Assembly: GCF_026342835.1 (NCBI RefSeq)
Contig: NZ_JAPEMI010000003.1
Span: 248,001 to 312,000 of the forward strand
DNA from: Streptomyces sp. NBC_00154
GTDB lineage: Bacteria > Actinomycetota > Actinomycetes > Streptomycetales > Streptomycetaceae
Direction of reading: 5' to 3'
Length of the DNA: 64,000 nt
The notes beneath the pieces are model-generated. The model was given only the letters and a program-made list of their open reading frames with translations, had not been told where the DNA came from and searched no databases. Made by a program: the position numbers and the translations under genes. Positions 41,051-50,287 of this stretch are shown piece by piece. Within the stretch, counting starts at the first letter, position 1. Every line of letters begins with the position of its first letter.

Positions 41051-41844
41051 TCAGTTCAGGCGAGGGTTTTCGCGGAGTCGCGCATGGTTCCCTTCGAGCG
41101 CACTGGTTCCGGCAGTCGCCATGCGGGGGTTTCGTCTTCGACACCGATGACCTCAAGGAGGGCATGGTGAGCATCAGTGCACCGGGACTGCAGGCCGGAG
41201 GCCGGATCGAGGCTTCCCGAATGACCCTCCACCTCGTTCGCTCCGCCGCAGCCGGCATGTTGTCGTCGATCCCCACCTCGACGTCCCGCGCTCTTGGAAC
41301 AAGGAGCCCCACCGGCGCTGCTGCGCGGCCGTCATCTCCGACGGCTCAAGGCCTGCGGCTCAGACCGCACCGGCCACCCAGATGTTGCCCAAGCCATGCA
41401 CGCCAATCCAAGCCGAGTGAGTCAGAAGCCGTTGTCCTATCGGACGTGGTCGGAGGGTTTTCGCTGGTCAGGCATGGTCTCCGTGTGGTCGATGAGGGTC
41501 TTCGTGGAGACAAGCCGCTCGTTCGCGCCACATGACGTAGTTCCCTCGTTCAGCAGCCAAGAGCCCCTGGCGAAAGGACGGTGCCCGAGTCTTCGGGATC
41601 CGATGTGGAAGCTCATGTCACAAGACTCATGCCTGCCCGGTCTAACAGGTCAAGCCGAGAAATAGAGGAGGTATCCCGTGCGCAGGCACTCAGCCCTCGG
41701 CTACCACAGCCGTCTCCCCGGGCACAGGGGGCGTAGTGGCATCCTGCCATCGGTCCGCCGATACCGCTGAAGCCCTCCTGAACTGCGACAAGATGGATGC
41801 ATGAGGCCCCGTTGTGTGGTGCCGTGCGAGAGGAAGGATGCCGT
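41051..41844. other. Gene-poor stretch with an HTH fragment and element-end copy C
   Basis: A plus-strand frame at about 41320-41423 reads LRGRHLRRLKACGSDRTGHP and DVAQAMHANPSRVSQ, like the second half of an XRE-type helix-turn-helix. Its similarity ends at 41423, where the 12-bp element-end motif begins. Beyond it, a frame (SGMVSVWSMRVFVETSRSFA) resembles the start of the coiled-coil/winged-helix gene at 9905 but decays. Nothing further is recognised up to the sigma factor gene. Confidence 0.4.
41424..41478 (+). repeat. Copy C of the element-end motif
   Basis: AGAAGCCGTTGT (41424-41435) is followed exactly 40 bases later by CTGGTCAGGCATGGT (41464-41478), the same arrangement as on the minus strand at 9977-9923. 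It begins where the HTH fragment upstream stops, as expected for the end of an inserted element. Confidence 0.55.
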
Positions 41845-42753
41845 ATGGACCACGCTGACGCGGTGCCGATCGCGGAGTTGCTCAACGAGCGTCGGTATCT
41901 GCTGAATGTCGCCTACTGGATGCTGGGCAGCACCGGTGAGGCGGAGAGCGTTGTCGATGAGACCTACCGCCGGTGGTACGGGCTGTCCGGTGCGGCGCGT
42001 CGGCAGATCACGGCGCCCCGGCCCTGGCTCGCGAAGACCGTGGGCGGGATTTGTCTGGACCGCTTGCCCGACCGGGGTGCAGCCGGCCGGAGAAGGGGTG
42101 TCCGTACGCAGGCGCAAGATGCGGAGGGGCCGAAGCAGCGGCTGGAAGAGGAGGTCACCTGGGTTCTGCTGAACGCTCTGGATTCCCTGTCGCCGGCCGA
42201 GCGGGCGGCATTCGTACTCAAGTACGCCGGAATGCCCCCCGATGCAGTCGCCGACATCGTGGGACGCACCGAGCCGGAGTGCGCCGAACTCGCCGACCGG
42301 GCGCGCCAGCACCTGCGGGTGCAGCGCTCACATCCCACGACGCCGGAAAGGCACGAAGCCCTCGTCCGCGCCGTCCGCCATGCCTGTCTGACGGAGGATG
42401 CCGGGCTGCTGTCCTCGCTTCTCTGCCCGGACGCCACGGCGTTCTTCGACGGCGGCGGCAAGGTCCGGGCACTGGTCAGGCCGGTCCACGGCAGCCGGCA
42501 GGTCGCACACAGCCTGCTGACGCTCCTGGCCCGCCACCCGCGCACCACACTGACCACTCAGTCCGTCAACGGCTGCACCGGCCTCGTCGCCCGCTACGAC
42601 CATCAGGTCGCCGCCGTCATCAGCCTCGACATCGCCGACCACCACGTCGCACAAGTGTGGGTCGTACTCAACCCCGACAAGCTGCATTCCTGGAACCAGC
42701 CCCCCACCCCTGGCAGCCCCAGCTCACACCAGAGCCCCTCACAGCAAGGGTGA
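41845..42753 (+). CDS. ECF41-like sigma factor with SnoaL-type C-terminal domain
   Basis: The 302-residue protein starts at ATG 41845 behind AGGAAGG. Sigma region 2 (about 10-75: IAELLNERRYLLNVAYWMLG, AESVVDETYRRWYG, PRPWLAKTVGGICLDRL) and region 4 (about 115-160: LDSLSPAERAAFVLKYAGMP, VADIVGRTEPECAELADRAR) are both present but region 2 differs from the consensus. The C-terminal SnoaL-like domain (about 175-285) keeps the two marks of ECF41 sigma factors, FFDGGGK and LNPDKL, which regulate the sigma activity in the same polypeptide. It is convergent with a second sigma factor gene. No anti-sigma gene or carboxymuconolactone decarboxylase partner is seen. Confidence 0.75.
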   Translation: MDHADAVPIAELLNERRYLLNVAYWMLGSTGEAESVVDETYRRWYGLSGAARRQITAPRPWLAKTVGGICLDRLPDRGAAGRRRGVRTQAQDAEGPKQRLEEEVTWVLLNALDSLSPAERAAFVLKYAGMPPDAVADIVGRTEPECAELADRARQHLRVQRSHPTTPERHEALVRAVRHACLTEDAGLLSSLLCPDATAFFDGGGKVRALVRPVHGSRQVAHSLLTLLARHPRTTLTTQSVNGCTGLVARYDHQVAAVISLDIADHHVAQVWVVLNPDKLHSWNQPPTPGSPSSHQSPSQQG

Positions 42754-42933
42754 CCGCTGGTCCTGATCACTCCTGAGAGGTCTGCCCCACGACTGCTTCG
42801 GCAACACGACAGCCACCATGTGCGCCAGCCGGACACCGCGTCCCGCAGGAAAGCGTCAGGTCGGTCGTGGCCCCTCGGCAGCTGTTCCTACCGGCGCTCC
42901 ACGCCGCAGAAGGGCGCGTGTGGCCTCATTCGA
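42754..42933. other. Gap between convergent sigma factor genes
   Basis: 180 bases without a gene. A perfect hairpin was not found. Termination for both genes must happen here or in the neighbouring ends. Confidence 0.35.
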
Positions 42934-43956
42934 TCACGTGTCCTGCCCGTGTGGTCCGGCATCAGGCTCAGTCGGGAGCCTTCGTTGTTCTCCCCCAGGC
43001 CTCCTCGTCACCCTGGCGGGGCCACAGACCCCCGGCGCAGAGCCGAGAGCCACTGCGAAGCGGGAGCGCGAATCCAGGAACGCGGCGATCTTGCTTGCGT
43101 TGAATACCCACATCAGCTTGTGGATGCCTTCCTTCGAGGCGGCTATCGTCAGGAACGTGGTGGGCTCGCCATCTCGGTAGATCATCACGCCTGTACGGCC
43201 GTTGGCTTCGACAGACTTGAGGTCCGCGCCCCGCCAGAACCGCGGATAGGCGGTCGCCAGGTTGGCCACGCGTGCACGGCCAAGCACGGGTATACGAGCG
43301 ACCCCCCGGATACCGTTGCCGTCGGAAAGACTGACTGCATCGGTGGTGAGGAGGGCTTTCAACGAGGCCACGTCCCCCGTTTGGGCTGCTGATACGAAGG
43401 TGTTAAGCAGGTGTCGGTGTTCTGCCGCGTCCACGCTCACCCGCTGCTCGGCCGACAGATGCTTGCGAGCACGGCTTACGATCTTCCGCACGTTGACGAG
43501 GGTGAGTTGAAGGATTTCAGCGATCTCGGGATAGGTGTAATCGAACGCCTCGCGCAGCACGTATGCGGCACGTTCAGTGGGACTCAGCTTCTCCAACACC
43601 AGAAGCAGAGCCAGCTCCAGAGCCTCCGCACGCTGCGCGCCTACCTCAGGGTCGGAGCTTGTGTCGATGGGCTCAGGCAGCCATGGTCCTATATAGGTTT
43701 CCCGACGCACCCGCGCAGACTGCGCAACGTTGATGGCCAAGCGGGTCGTCGTACTCGTGAGGAAGGCCACCGGGCTGACCACCACGGAGCGGTCGGTCTT
43801 CTGCCAGCGCAGCCACGCTTCCTGGACGACGTCCTCAGCCTCGACCGCGCTGCCGAGCACGCGGTAGGCGATTCCGAAGAGACGTGTCCGGTGCTGCACA
43901 AAGACAGCAACGGCCTCTTCAAGGGAATTTGTTGTGGGGGACGCCTCGAAATGCAT
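42934..43956 (-). CDS. ECF41-family RNA polymerase sigma factor
   Basis: From ATG 43956 (HFEASPTTNSLEEAVAVFVQ) the 340-residue protein has a complete sigma region 2 (RTRLFGIAYRVLGSAVEAED, VVQEAWLRWQKTD), region 4 (KLSPTERAAYVLREAFDYTY, PEIAEILQLTLVNVRKIVSR) and a SnoaL-like domain (about 185-300) with SLSDGNGIRGVARIPVLGRA and WVFNASKIAAF, variants of the DGGGK and NPDK motifs. The last 35 residues are Gly/Arg/Pro-rich and probably beyond the normal end. ECF41 sigma factors carry their own regulator in the C-terminal domain. It reads towards the first sigma factor gene. Confidence 0.85.
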   Translation of the reverse strand: MHFEASPTTNSLEEAVAVFVQHRTRLFGIAYRVLGSAVEAEDVVQEAWLRWQKTDRSVVVSPVAFLTSTTTRLAINVAQSARVRRETYIGPWLPEPIDTSSDPEVGAQRAEALELALLLVLEKLSPTERAAYVLREAFDYTYPEIAEILQLTLVNVRKIVSRARKHLSAEQRVSVDAAEHRHLLNTFVSAAQTGDVASLKALLTTDAVSLSDGNGIRGVARIPVLGRARVANLATAYPRFWRGADLKSVEANGRTGVMIYRDGEPTTFLTIAASKEGIHKLMWVFNASKIAAFLDSRSRFAVALGSAPGVCGPARVTRRPGGEQRRLPTEPDAGPHGQDT

Positions 43957-43998
43957 GATCGTGCGGTCTCCGTTCCTCCGGTTGCGGCTGTTCAGGAG

Positions 43999-44027
43999 CG
44001 TGACCACGCAGCGACCGCGTGGTCACG
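43999..44027. promoter_or_regulatory. Perfect 11-bp inverted repeat upstream of the ECF41 gene
   Basis: CGTGACCACGC (43999-44009) and GCGTGGTCACG (44017-44027) pair around a 7-base loop, about 45 bases upstream of the sigma factor start. It may be an operator or a leader hairpin of this gene. On the minus strand further upstream, TGTCACA occurs at 44191-44185, the first half of the ECF41 promoter consensus, but the second half (CGTC) is only approximate. Confidence 0.5.
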
Positions 44028-44029
44028 GA

Positions 44030-44749
44030 CGGCTCCGGCAACTGGTCCCAGGTCGCGCTCCTGGCGACCGCGGCAGGGTGTTACGCGCTGCATGGCTTGT
44101 TTCGGAGCGGCAGGAGCTGTGGCCACTGACAGTCACGGGGCTGCTCGGATCGAGTCCGCCCCATGAACGGGATCGGCCCGTTCCTGTGACAGCACCGGGG
44201 CAGCGGGGTGCTGTCGGCCGTCGTCAAGGTGGCAGGTAGCAGGCACAACACAGTGCTTTCGTGGGCTTACGACCCGACCAAACGGATCAAATCACATCTC
44301 TGAGTACAAGGTTCATATGGGTGGCAGGCTGCGCATGATCCCCAGCCCAAGACTCTGGCACCGCCCCCAACAGTGCCATTAAAGCATTGACACATTGTTG
44401 ATCAGTGGTTGGGTCACTCCGCGTCCCGACACGGGCCGAATGAGCCCCGCGCCAGCGTATTCGCGCCACCGACACTGACTCGCCCCTGAAGAGCGGCCGC
44501 ATCGCGACGATGCGTGTCACCGCAACAAGGATGTGCGTGACACGGTGCAAGCAGACCGTGGCCTCCAGTCCGCCTGAAGGGGTGAAACGGCACAGAATCG
44601 GATGATTACGGGCATGGAGCCGCCTGCGGGGACCGCCATGCCTGATCCGGGGAGGGCCGGTGCCGTGCTGCGAGAGGGCATGGGACGACGGCCCCGGCGA
44701 CGGAGCCGGAAGGCTTCTCGCAATGTTGTGGCACAACCACTTGCAGGCC
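44030..44749. other. Gene-poor stretch with a short transposase-like end
   Basis: A plus-strand frame ending at about 44302 reads SRHNTVLSWAYDPTKRIKSH, which looks like the C-terminal end of a lost mobile or plasmid protein, without a recognised family. No intact gene is seen. The remaining open frames are rich in Arg and Pro as in shadows. Confidence 0.35.
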
Positions 44750-45236
44750 TCCTGCGTGTGCCTACCGGCCAGAACCCGGGGGCCTACGCGTTTGGTCAAG
44801 GTCGGCGACCAGTGAGTTTGTGTGATCGAGGGTGGAGGCCAAGCCGGTGCGCAGGCCGTGAAGCCGGTCGGCAACCCGGGTGGCCTCGCGTGCGAGGCAT
44901 CGCGGCAGCGCCGTTGGCAATGATGAACGCGTCCTTCGCGTCGGTCTTGGCCCCACCCGAGTAGGGGTCGCCGCGTCGTCAGCCCGGCAGGTAGGTGGCA
45001 GGACAGCCCATGTCCCGGGCCACCGCCGACGGTAGAGCCCCGATCGAGGCGGGCTGGTCGACCACGATGAGCACGGTCCGGTGCTTCGCCTGAAGCTTCG
45101 CGAACAGCTCCCGGAGTTTGGGTTCGGTTTCGGGCGGGCACTTGCCGAACAACCTCCTGCCGGCGAGGGTGGCGCGGTGTTCGCCCTTGCCGACGCCCAG
45201 GCCGAGGCAGACGTCGGTGTCGCCGGTGCCGATCAC
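44750..45236 (-). pseudogene. IS110-family transposase remnant
   Basis: From GTG 45236 the frame reads IGTGDTDVCLGLGVGKGEHR, PKLRELFAKLQAKHRTVLIV and VDQPASIGALPSAVARDMGC up to YLPG, then a TGA. The same frame continues AKTDAKDAFIIANGAAAMPR, the second half of the DEDD domain. In IS110 enzymes the first block should read D-V-G-K with a catalytic Asp, which is Gly here. The C-terminal transposase_20 domain with its Ser is missing; only a piece (REATRVADRLHGLRTGLAS) remains. No complete element ends were found. Confidence 0.7.
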
Positions 45237-45584
45237 GTGCGGGCCCCTCCATTCACGCTTTCGTCCGGCCCTCGCACGGCACCGAGCTGCCACATCCGCG
45301 TTACTGAAGGCACTTCCGGTTCGGGTGAAGCCGGTGCCCAAGCCGCTCATCAGCGTTCTGCCGATGCCTTCGGGCCCGGTGACGCCCCAAGATCATCAAC
45401 AACAAGGGGGAAGTCGTGCCGGACTCGAAGGCCAGAAGCCATTGCGGAGCCACGAAGACGGCGACGGAGGGCCCCCTCGCCGTCTTCGCCTCGACCGGTG
45501 CGTCCGGGCAAGGAGCCATGGCGACTGACCGGCATCCGGGTGGTCGCTCGTCGGCTGGCCGGCCAGACGTTTACGGTCGGACGA
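45237..45584. other. Spacer, no gene recognised
   Basis: Between the IS110 remnant and the amidase gene there are only low-complexity frames. It may include the IS110 left flank. No terminator-like hairpin with a long stem was seen. Confidence 0.35.
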
Positions 45585-47480
45585 TCAGGGCGCTGTCGTC
45601 ACGTCGGACTCGTACACCAGCCCGACTCGATGGTTGTATTGAATGGTGTACATCTTTTTGCCGCCGGTCACGACGCTGCCGCTGGAGGGGAAGTAGTCGT
45701 CGGTGGCCGCGGCCTCACTGGTCGCGACATACGCCTGGCCGGCGGGGACGCTGTAGAAGCTCAGCGGAGCCTGGGTGGAGGGCGAAAGCCCGGCGGGATA
45801 TTCGTCCTTGTCCGGGTAGCTGCTGCCGTACACCGCTGCGGGCGCATCCCCGGCAGCCTTGACCACGGTTACGCCGCGGGCGGGAGTCGTGTTGCGTCCG
45901 TACGGGCTGTGGAACCACACCTTGGTACCGCTGTACCAAATAGCTGTCCAATCACCCTGGTGACCTGCGACGACGAACTGTTGCCCTGCCTGCGCAGTGC
46001 TGCCCCAGTCGTTGACCCGGTTGGTCCCGATACCGTCCGTGTGAATGGCCTGGTCGCCGAAGAGCGGAGCGGTGCGGCTGGGTGCTGAGTGCAGGTAGAC
46101 GAAGTTCGACGGCTGGCGCCGTTCAGCGCATTCGGGTGTGGCACCCGTCGGATCGTCAGTTGGGCAGACCTGCACAGTCTGCTGATTCCGGGCGAAGCTG
46201 GGGGTGATGGTGACCGCCGATCCGATCGGCCCGACGCCGTGAACGCCCTTCGCGGGGGCATGGAGGAGACGCATGTACCGCTCCCAGTCCCAGGACGGAC
46301 CCGGGTCCCAGTGCATGCCGGAGACGAGGGAAGAATTCGGCCCAGGGACGTTGTCGTGCCCGATAATGTGCTGCCGATCCAGCGGAATGTCGAAACGGTC
46401 GGCCAGGTACGCAACGAGTTCCGCGCTTGTCTCGTACTGGGCCTGGGTGTACCAGGTGCCTCCGGATGCAGCGTAGCCCTCATGCTCGATACCGATCGAA
46501 TGCATGTTGGTCGAGTAGTTGCCTGCGTGGAAGGAGAGGTCCTTGGTGGGCACCATTTGGGTCACGGCACCGTCAGACGACCGGATCACGTAGTGCGCTG
46601 AACCGCCGCCGGGTGTCTGGAAGCTACTGATCGCCGACTCGTAGGACGACTCGGTGTCATGGATGACGATGGAATCAATCAGGATGTTGTTGGCGGGCCG
46701 GTTGGACACCTGGCCGTTGGCAGACGCAGCGGGAACGAAGGCGCAGTCCAGTGTTGGCGGGCACTCGGTCTCCGCAGCGGCCGTCGCTTTCAGACGAAGC
46801 CCGGCCAACTGGCCCGTGGCCGGCCGGACATCCGCGACGGCGTTCAGCCGGACTTGCTGCCCGTCCTGGGTTGTTTCGCCGACACCCTTCTTGACCGTCG
46901 CAAAGACGCGGTCGGCGAACGCCTTTGCCCCGCGCTCCTGCTTGGAGCCGCCGTAGCGGGCCACAGCGGCATACCACTGGCCCGGATCTACCGGCGTGTG
47001 CCCGGTCGTGGCCTTTGCGTAAGAGGCCAGCAGAGCAGCGCCGCCGCGGATGTTGGCGACCTCATTGTCGCGCAGCTTCCCGGCAGGCAATCCGGTCAGC
47101 TTCGCCGCCGTCTGGAGGGTGTGCAGGGAAGGGTCGGCAACCATCTCCTTCAAATCCCCGCGGCCGGCCGCTCCCGTGTCACCACCGGCCATCATCTCGG
47201 GCGTCACATCCGTCAGATGCATCGGACCGTAGCCGCCGCTGGTGCTGCGTTCACCGGGATGTGCTTCCCAGGCCGACTCGTGGTACGCCACACCGAGAAG
47301 GACCGACAGGGGAACGTCGTACTCGGCTGCGGCCTGCTCGAATGCCTGTTGCCGGCCGGCGGTTTGCCTATCCGGTGCGGACGCTTGGGCGAGCAGCGGA
47401 ACGGCTGTGACGCTCGCTGCTGCCAGCGCACCTGCCGTGATCGTGAGTGGCAGCCGCCACCGCGGCTTGCGCTTGTGCAC
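45585..47480 (-). CDS. Secreted N-acetylmuramoyl-L-alanine amidase
   Basis: The 631-residue protein starts at GTG 47480 and has a signal peptide (RWRLPLTITAGALAAASVTA, cut near AQASA). Residues about 40-95 resemble a lysozyme-like fold (YDVPLSVLLGVAYHESAWEA, STSGGYGPMHLTD). The catalytic Amidase_2 domain (about 265-400) reads IDSIVIHDTESSYESAISSF, GAVTQMVPTKDLSFHAGNYS, HSIGIEHEGYAASGGTWY and QHIIGHDNVPGP, with the two His and the Glu that bind zinc and activate water. The C-terminus (about 440-631) has SH3-like repeats (FVYLHSAPSRTAPLFGDQAI). It would cleave the amide between muramic acid and L-Ala in peptidoglycan. It has its own upstream region with a palindrome. Confidence 0.9.
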   Translation of the reverse strand: MHKRKPRWRLPLTITAGALAAASVTAVPLLAQASAPDRQTAGRQQAFEQAAAEYDVPLSVLLGVAYHESAWEAHPGERSTSGGYGPMHLTDVTPEMMAGGDTGAAGRGDLKEMVADPSLHTLQTAAKLTGLPAGKLRDNEVANIRGGAALLASYAKATTGHTPVDPGQWYAAVARYGGSKQERGAKAFADRVFATVKKGVGETTQDGQQVRLNAVADVRPATGQLAGLRLKATAAAETECPPTLDCAFVPAASANGQVSNRPANNILIDSIVIHDTESSYESAISSFQTPGGGSAHYVIRSSDGAVTQMVPTKDLSFHAGNYSTNMHSIGIEHEGYAASGGTWYTQAQYETSAELVAYLADRFDIPLDRQHIIGHDNVPGPNSSLVSGMHWDPGPSWDWERYMRLLHAPAKGVHGVGPIGSAVTITPSFARNQQTVQVCPTDDPTGATPECAERRQPSNFVYLHSAPSRTAPLFGDQAIHTDGIGTNRVNDWGSTAQAGQQFVVAGHQGDWTAIWYSGTKVWFHSPYGRNTTPARGVTVVKAAGDAPAAVYGSSYPDKDEYPAGLSPSTQAPLSFYSVPAGQAYVATSEAAATDDYFPSSGSVVTGGKKMYTIQYNHRVGLVYESDVTTAP

Positions 47481-47610
47481 TGCAATACCTTGCTTTCACA
47501 TGATGGTGATGAACTCTGAGTAGCCATTAGATGCGCCACGGCATCGCTGAGGGGCCGAACTGGGTGCCAGAGCACCGCTGTTGAGTGCCGGCATGCGGAC
47601 TTTACATGAT

Positions 47611-47622
47611 GTGACGCGTCAC
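47611..47622. promoter_or_regulatory. Perfect 12-bp palindrome upstream of the amidase gene
   Basis: GTGACGCGTCAC reads the same on both strands and lies 131 bases upstream of the amidase start. A palindrome of this length is a plausible operator for a dimeric regulator of the GntR or TetR type. No regulator gene is adjacent. Confidence 0.4.
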
Positions 47623-47788
47623 TTGCCCTGTTCAAACAAATCACACTGTCTTGTGGTGGTTGCGCGGCTCAAATTCGCGGCGCTGGAAAGCACGGAAGGC
47701 CCTGCGTGACATATCCCACTCACATAAGATTCACATTGAAACGAAGTTGTGCCATGTCGAGTGGCGGGCAAATCGGCCCTGCCCTGAG

Positions 47789-49375
47789 GGCAATGCCACT
47801 TAGTTAGGAAACGGCGAGGATTTTGATGTGGGGTGGGTCGGGGTGGTGGATGATGGTTTCGGTGGGCTGCTTCTTTCTGTAGGCGTGGACGTGGACACGC
47901 TTTACGGCTCGTGGGCTGGTGCGGTGTCTCCGACGGGGGTTGGGCCTTTCTATTATTTCCGTGCGGGCGACTTCAAGGGCCTTCGCGAGGCGGTCAGGGG
48001 GAAAAACCCGCCTGGCCTGTGATCTGGCGGCGGATGATACGAAGTGACCGCATGAACGATAGGCGGTCCGGGTCGATGTCGGCCTGTTCGGCTGCCTCAC
48101 ACATCAGGTGCCGGACCGCGTAGTGGGTCAGGAGCAGTGCCCAGATCTCCTGCTCGACCATGTCCGGTGTTTTCGAGCGCAATACACCGCCGCGGCCGCG
48201 TTGGTGGGTCTTGATCTCGTCAAGGCTGGACTCGAACTCCCACCGTTCGGCATAGGCAGCGGCGAGTTCAGCGGCACCAGCCTCGTCCGGGTCCATAACG
48301 GTGGTGATCAGGCAGAAGATCTCTCCTCTACCTTCGCGGTTCGTCACTTCGTATTCGACGACACGGACCGGAATCCCGGACGGCTCCTCTATGTTGTCCG
48401 ACCCGCGGTGACGCTGGACTGCGCGCCGCCGACGGACCTTCGGGTCAAGCAGGAACGACTCATAGGATCCGTCCTTCAGCGGCCGGACTACCGGCAGATG
48501 AGGGCCGTCGGGCATGCGCCACAGCAAATCAGCACCGGTTGCCGCGGCCGCTTCCCACAGACGATATGCGTAAAATCCCCGGTCGGCGGTAACCAGCATG
48601 CCTGGTTCGAAATCGGCGACGAGTTCCCCGGCGAGAACGCCTTCGTCCACGCGCCAGGGACCCAGCCGGGCCGCCACCACAGCATGAGTCCCGCATTCAC
48701 CCAGCCCCACGATCTTCACCTGGGGGAAAGGTGCGGGACTTCGTGTGCCCCCGGACCGGCCGAACTCCCCATCATTTGCTGGGGTGTCAGGAATATCCAG
48801 GACGAACCCGTCAATGGCCATCAGACGCCACCGACCCATCCACGCTCCCTGCGTGCCCCGCTGCGCGCAGGGCAATGCCACCCGCTCGAACAGCACCCGC
48901 AGCGGCTCCGAACCCAGACGCCGGCGCGCCTGGGAAATCGCACCCGTCGTGGGAATCGTCCAGTCCTTCCGCCATGTCCCCAGAAAACGTAGGCCGTTGA
49001 CGAGAAGACGCATCACTTCCTCGTACGACTCGCCGAAGAACAGACACAGAGCCATCACGTAATAGACGACGACACGCGCCGGCAGCAAACGTGACCGTTT
49101 CTCTGTACGGCCCGTCTCCGCGAGTACCTCATCGACCAGGTCCCGATGAACCAAACGTGTCAGAACCCCGACACCCACCCGGTCGGTCAAGCGCACACCA
49201 GAAACCGGCACCACGTTATCCCGCACCCCGCCCATGAGCGAGGAACATAACCGGTTCACCGGCAGGAAGGAAGTGCGGCAACCGGATCAGTTGACCATCC
49301 ACAAACACCCCGGGCGTGTCCCTGTGCATATGTGGACGACCGATTACCAGACCGCTTATCTAAGTGGCATTGGCC
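47789..49375. mobile_element. IS4-type insertion sequence, near-complete
   Basis: The inverted repeats share CAATGCCACTTAG at 47791-47803 and, inverted, at 49360-49372, extended outwards on both sides by a nearly symmetrical CCCTGAGGG block. The element of about 1.6 kb holds one transposase gene on the minus strand that fills it almost completely. Exact outer ends and the target duplication could not be determined by eye. Confidence 0.75.
47814..49259 (-). pseudogene. IS4-family transposase with one frameshift
   Basis: The frame from 49259 contains an N-terminal domain (GVRLTDRVGVGVLTRLVHRD, LLPARVVVYYVMALCLFFGE, TGAISQARRRLGSEPLRVLF), the DDE core (WRLMAIDGFVLDIPDTPAND with the first Asp, FEPGMLVTADRGFYAYRLWE with the second and YAERWEFESSLDEIKTHQRG, the Y-x(2)-R-x(3)-E-x(6)-K Y1REK motif). 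It stops at 47994. In the next frame FPPDRLAKALEVARTEIIER, NPRRRHRTSPRAVKRVH and KKQPTETIIHHPDPPHIKIL complete the C-terminus. The break is in a TTTTTCCCCC run (about 48000-48010), so a single-base slip, natural or from sequencing, explains it. Confidence 0.85.
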
Positions 49376-49570
49376 CTGAGGGTGCTCCGACTTCTGACTG
49401 GCGGCCGTTCTGATGAACGTCCGTCGGCTGTCGCCGCAATGACGGATTGCGACAGGCATCGGCTCGATGGCCGTGCCGGACAGGGTGCGGCTGCCTGTGC
49501 GCAAGCAGTTGCAGCGGTGGCGGTCGACGACACCTGGGAGCGGAACGGTATCGGCTTGACCACACGGTAA
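49376..49570. other. Right flank of the IS4 element, no gene recognised
   Basis: The 200 bases contain only shadow frames. The DUF427-like text follows without a clear start, so the IS or another event may have removed it here. Confidence 0.35.
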
Positions 49571-49740
49571 CTTCATGATCTTCCGATCGCCTTGGCGTAC
49601 GACTTCCCGACCAGCCACGCCAACCGCATCGCCGGCATGGTCGCGTACTGCAACGAGCGCGTCGGCCTGCACACCGACGGAACGCTGCTGCCGCGCCCCA
49701 CCGAGTCGACCCCGACTGCGCCGACCAAGCCGTCCCAGTA
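49571..49740 (+). pseudogene. DUF427-like protein, C-terminal fragment
   Basis: A plus-strand frame ending at 49740 reads ALAYDFPTSHANRIAGMVAY, CNERVGLHTDGTLLPRP and a Pro/Thr tail. The strand-helix pattern A-x-x-I-A-G-x-V-A-F/Y-x-x-E-R-V matches the C-terminal end of DUF427 proteins, with Cys replacing the usual aromatic. The N-terminal half is missing. The assignment is tentative. Confidence 0.4.
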
Positions 49741-50287
49741 GAGCGGCGCGCGCCCCTGAGGACGCCCGCCGGGCTTCCGGCCGACTCGGCCGGTGGTCAC
49801 CCCGCGGAAGCAGTGTCCGATTTATGGCATATACATTGTCGCACACTGTGTGAATCGGGTGTTCGCACCCCGGGGCCAACCGCACGTACTGAGAAGCCCG
49901 CAGTTGGTACAGGTTCGGCACACGTTCTTCCTGCCGCACGTCACGCACTGCCGAGTGGACCGGTCATAGGGGATGACACGGCCATGCAGTCATGGTCTCC
50001 CCGCCGTGCGGAATGCCAAGTCTGCGCCGCCGGCAGGTTCCTGACCTCTGCGTAGAGCACGGCGCGCGATCCTCCGGTGCGCCGTCCTGCCCCCGTCCCG
50101 GACGCCGAAGCTCACAGTGCCGACGAGCACACCATCGTCACGAGGCCCACCAAAATTCCAACCCTTCACATCCCATTCGTGTGGGCATACGATCACGTCG
50201 CCCCGGTGACACCCACTGTTCCGGTCGGCACCGTTGGACGGCAGGGGGCAACTGTCCCCTGCCCGAACCCATCGCAGGGACACACTG
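49741..50287. promoter_or_regulatory. Upstream region of the subtilase gene
   Basis: No gene is recognised in these 547 bases. The start of the protease is preceded by AGGGA at 50278-50282. An A/T-richer patch at about 49818-49840 (tttatggcatatacattgtc) may contain a promoter, with the gap to the start leaving a long leader. Confidence 0.4.

Noticed and set aside
44750..45584. Bridge RNA of the IS110 element
   Set aside because: The element has no recognisable ends, its enzyme is truncated and lacks the first catalytic Asp, so no active RNA guide region can be supported.
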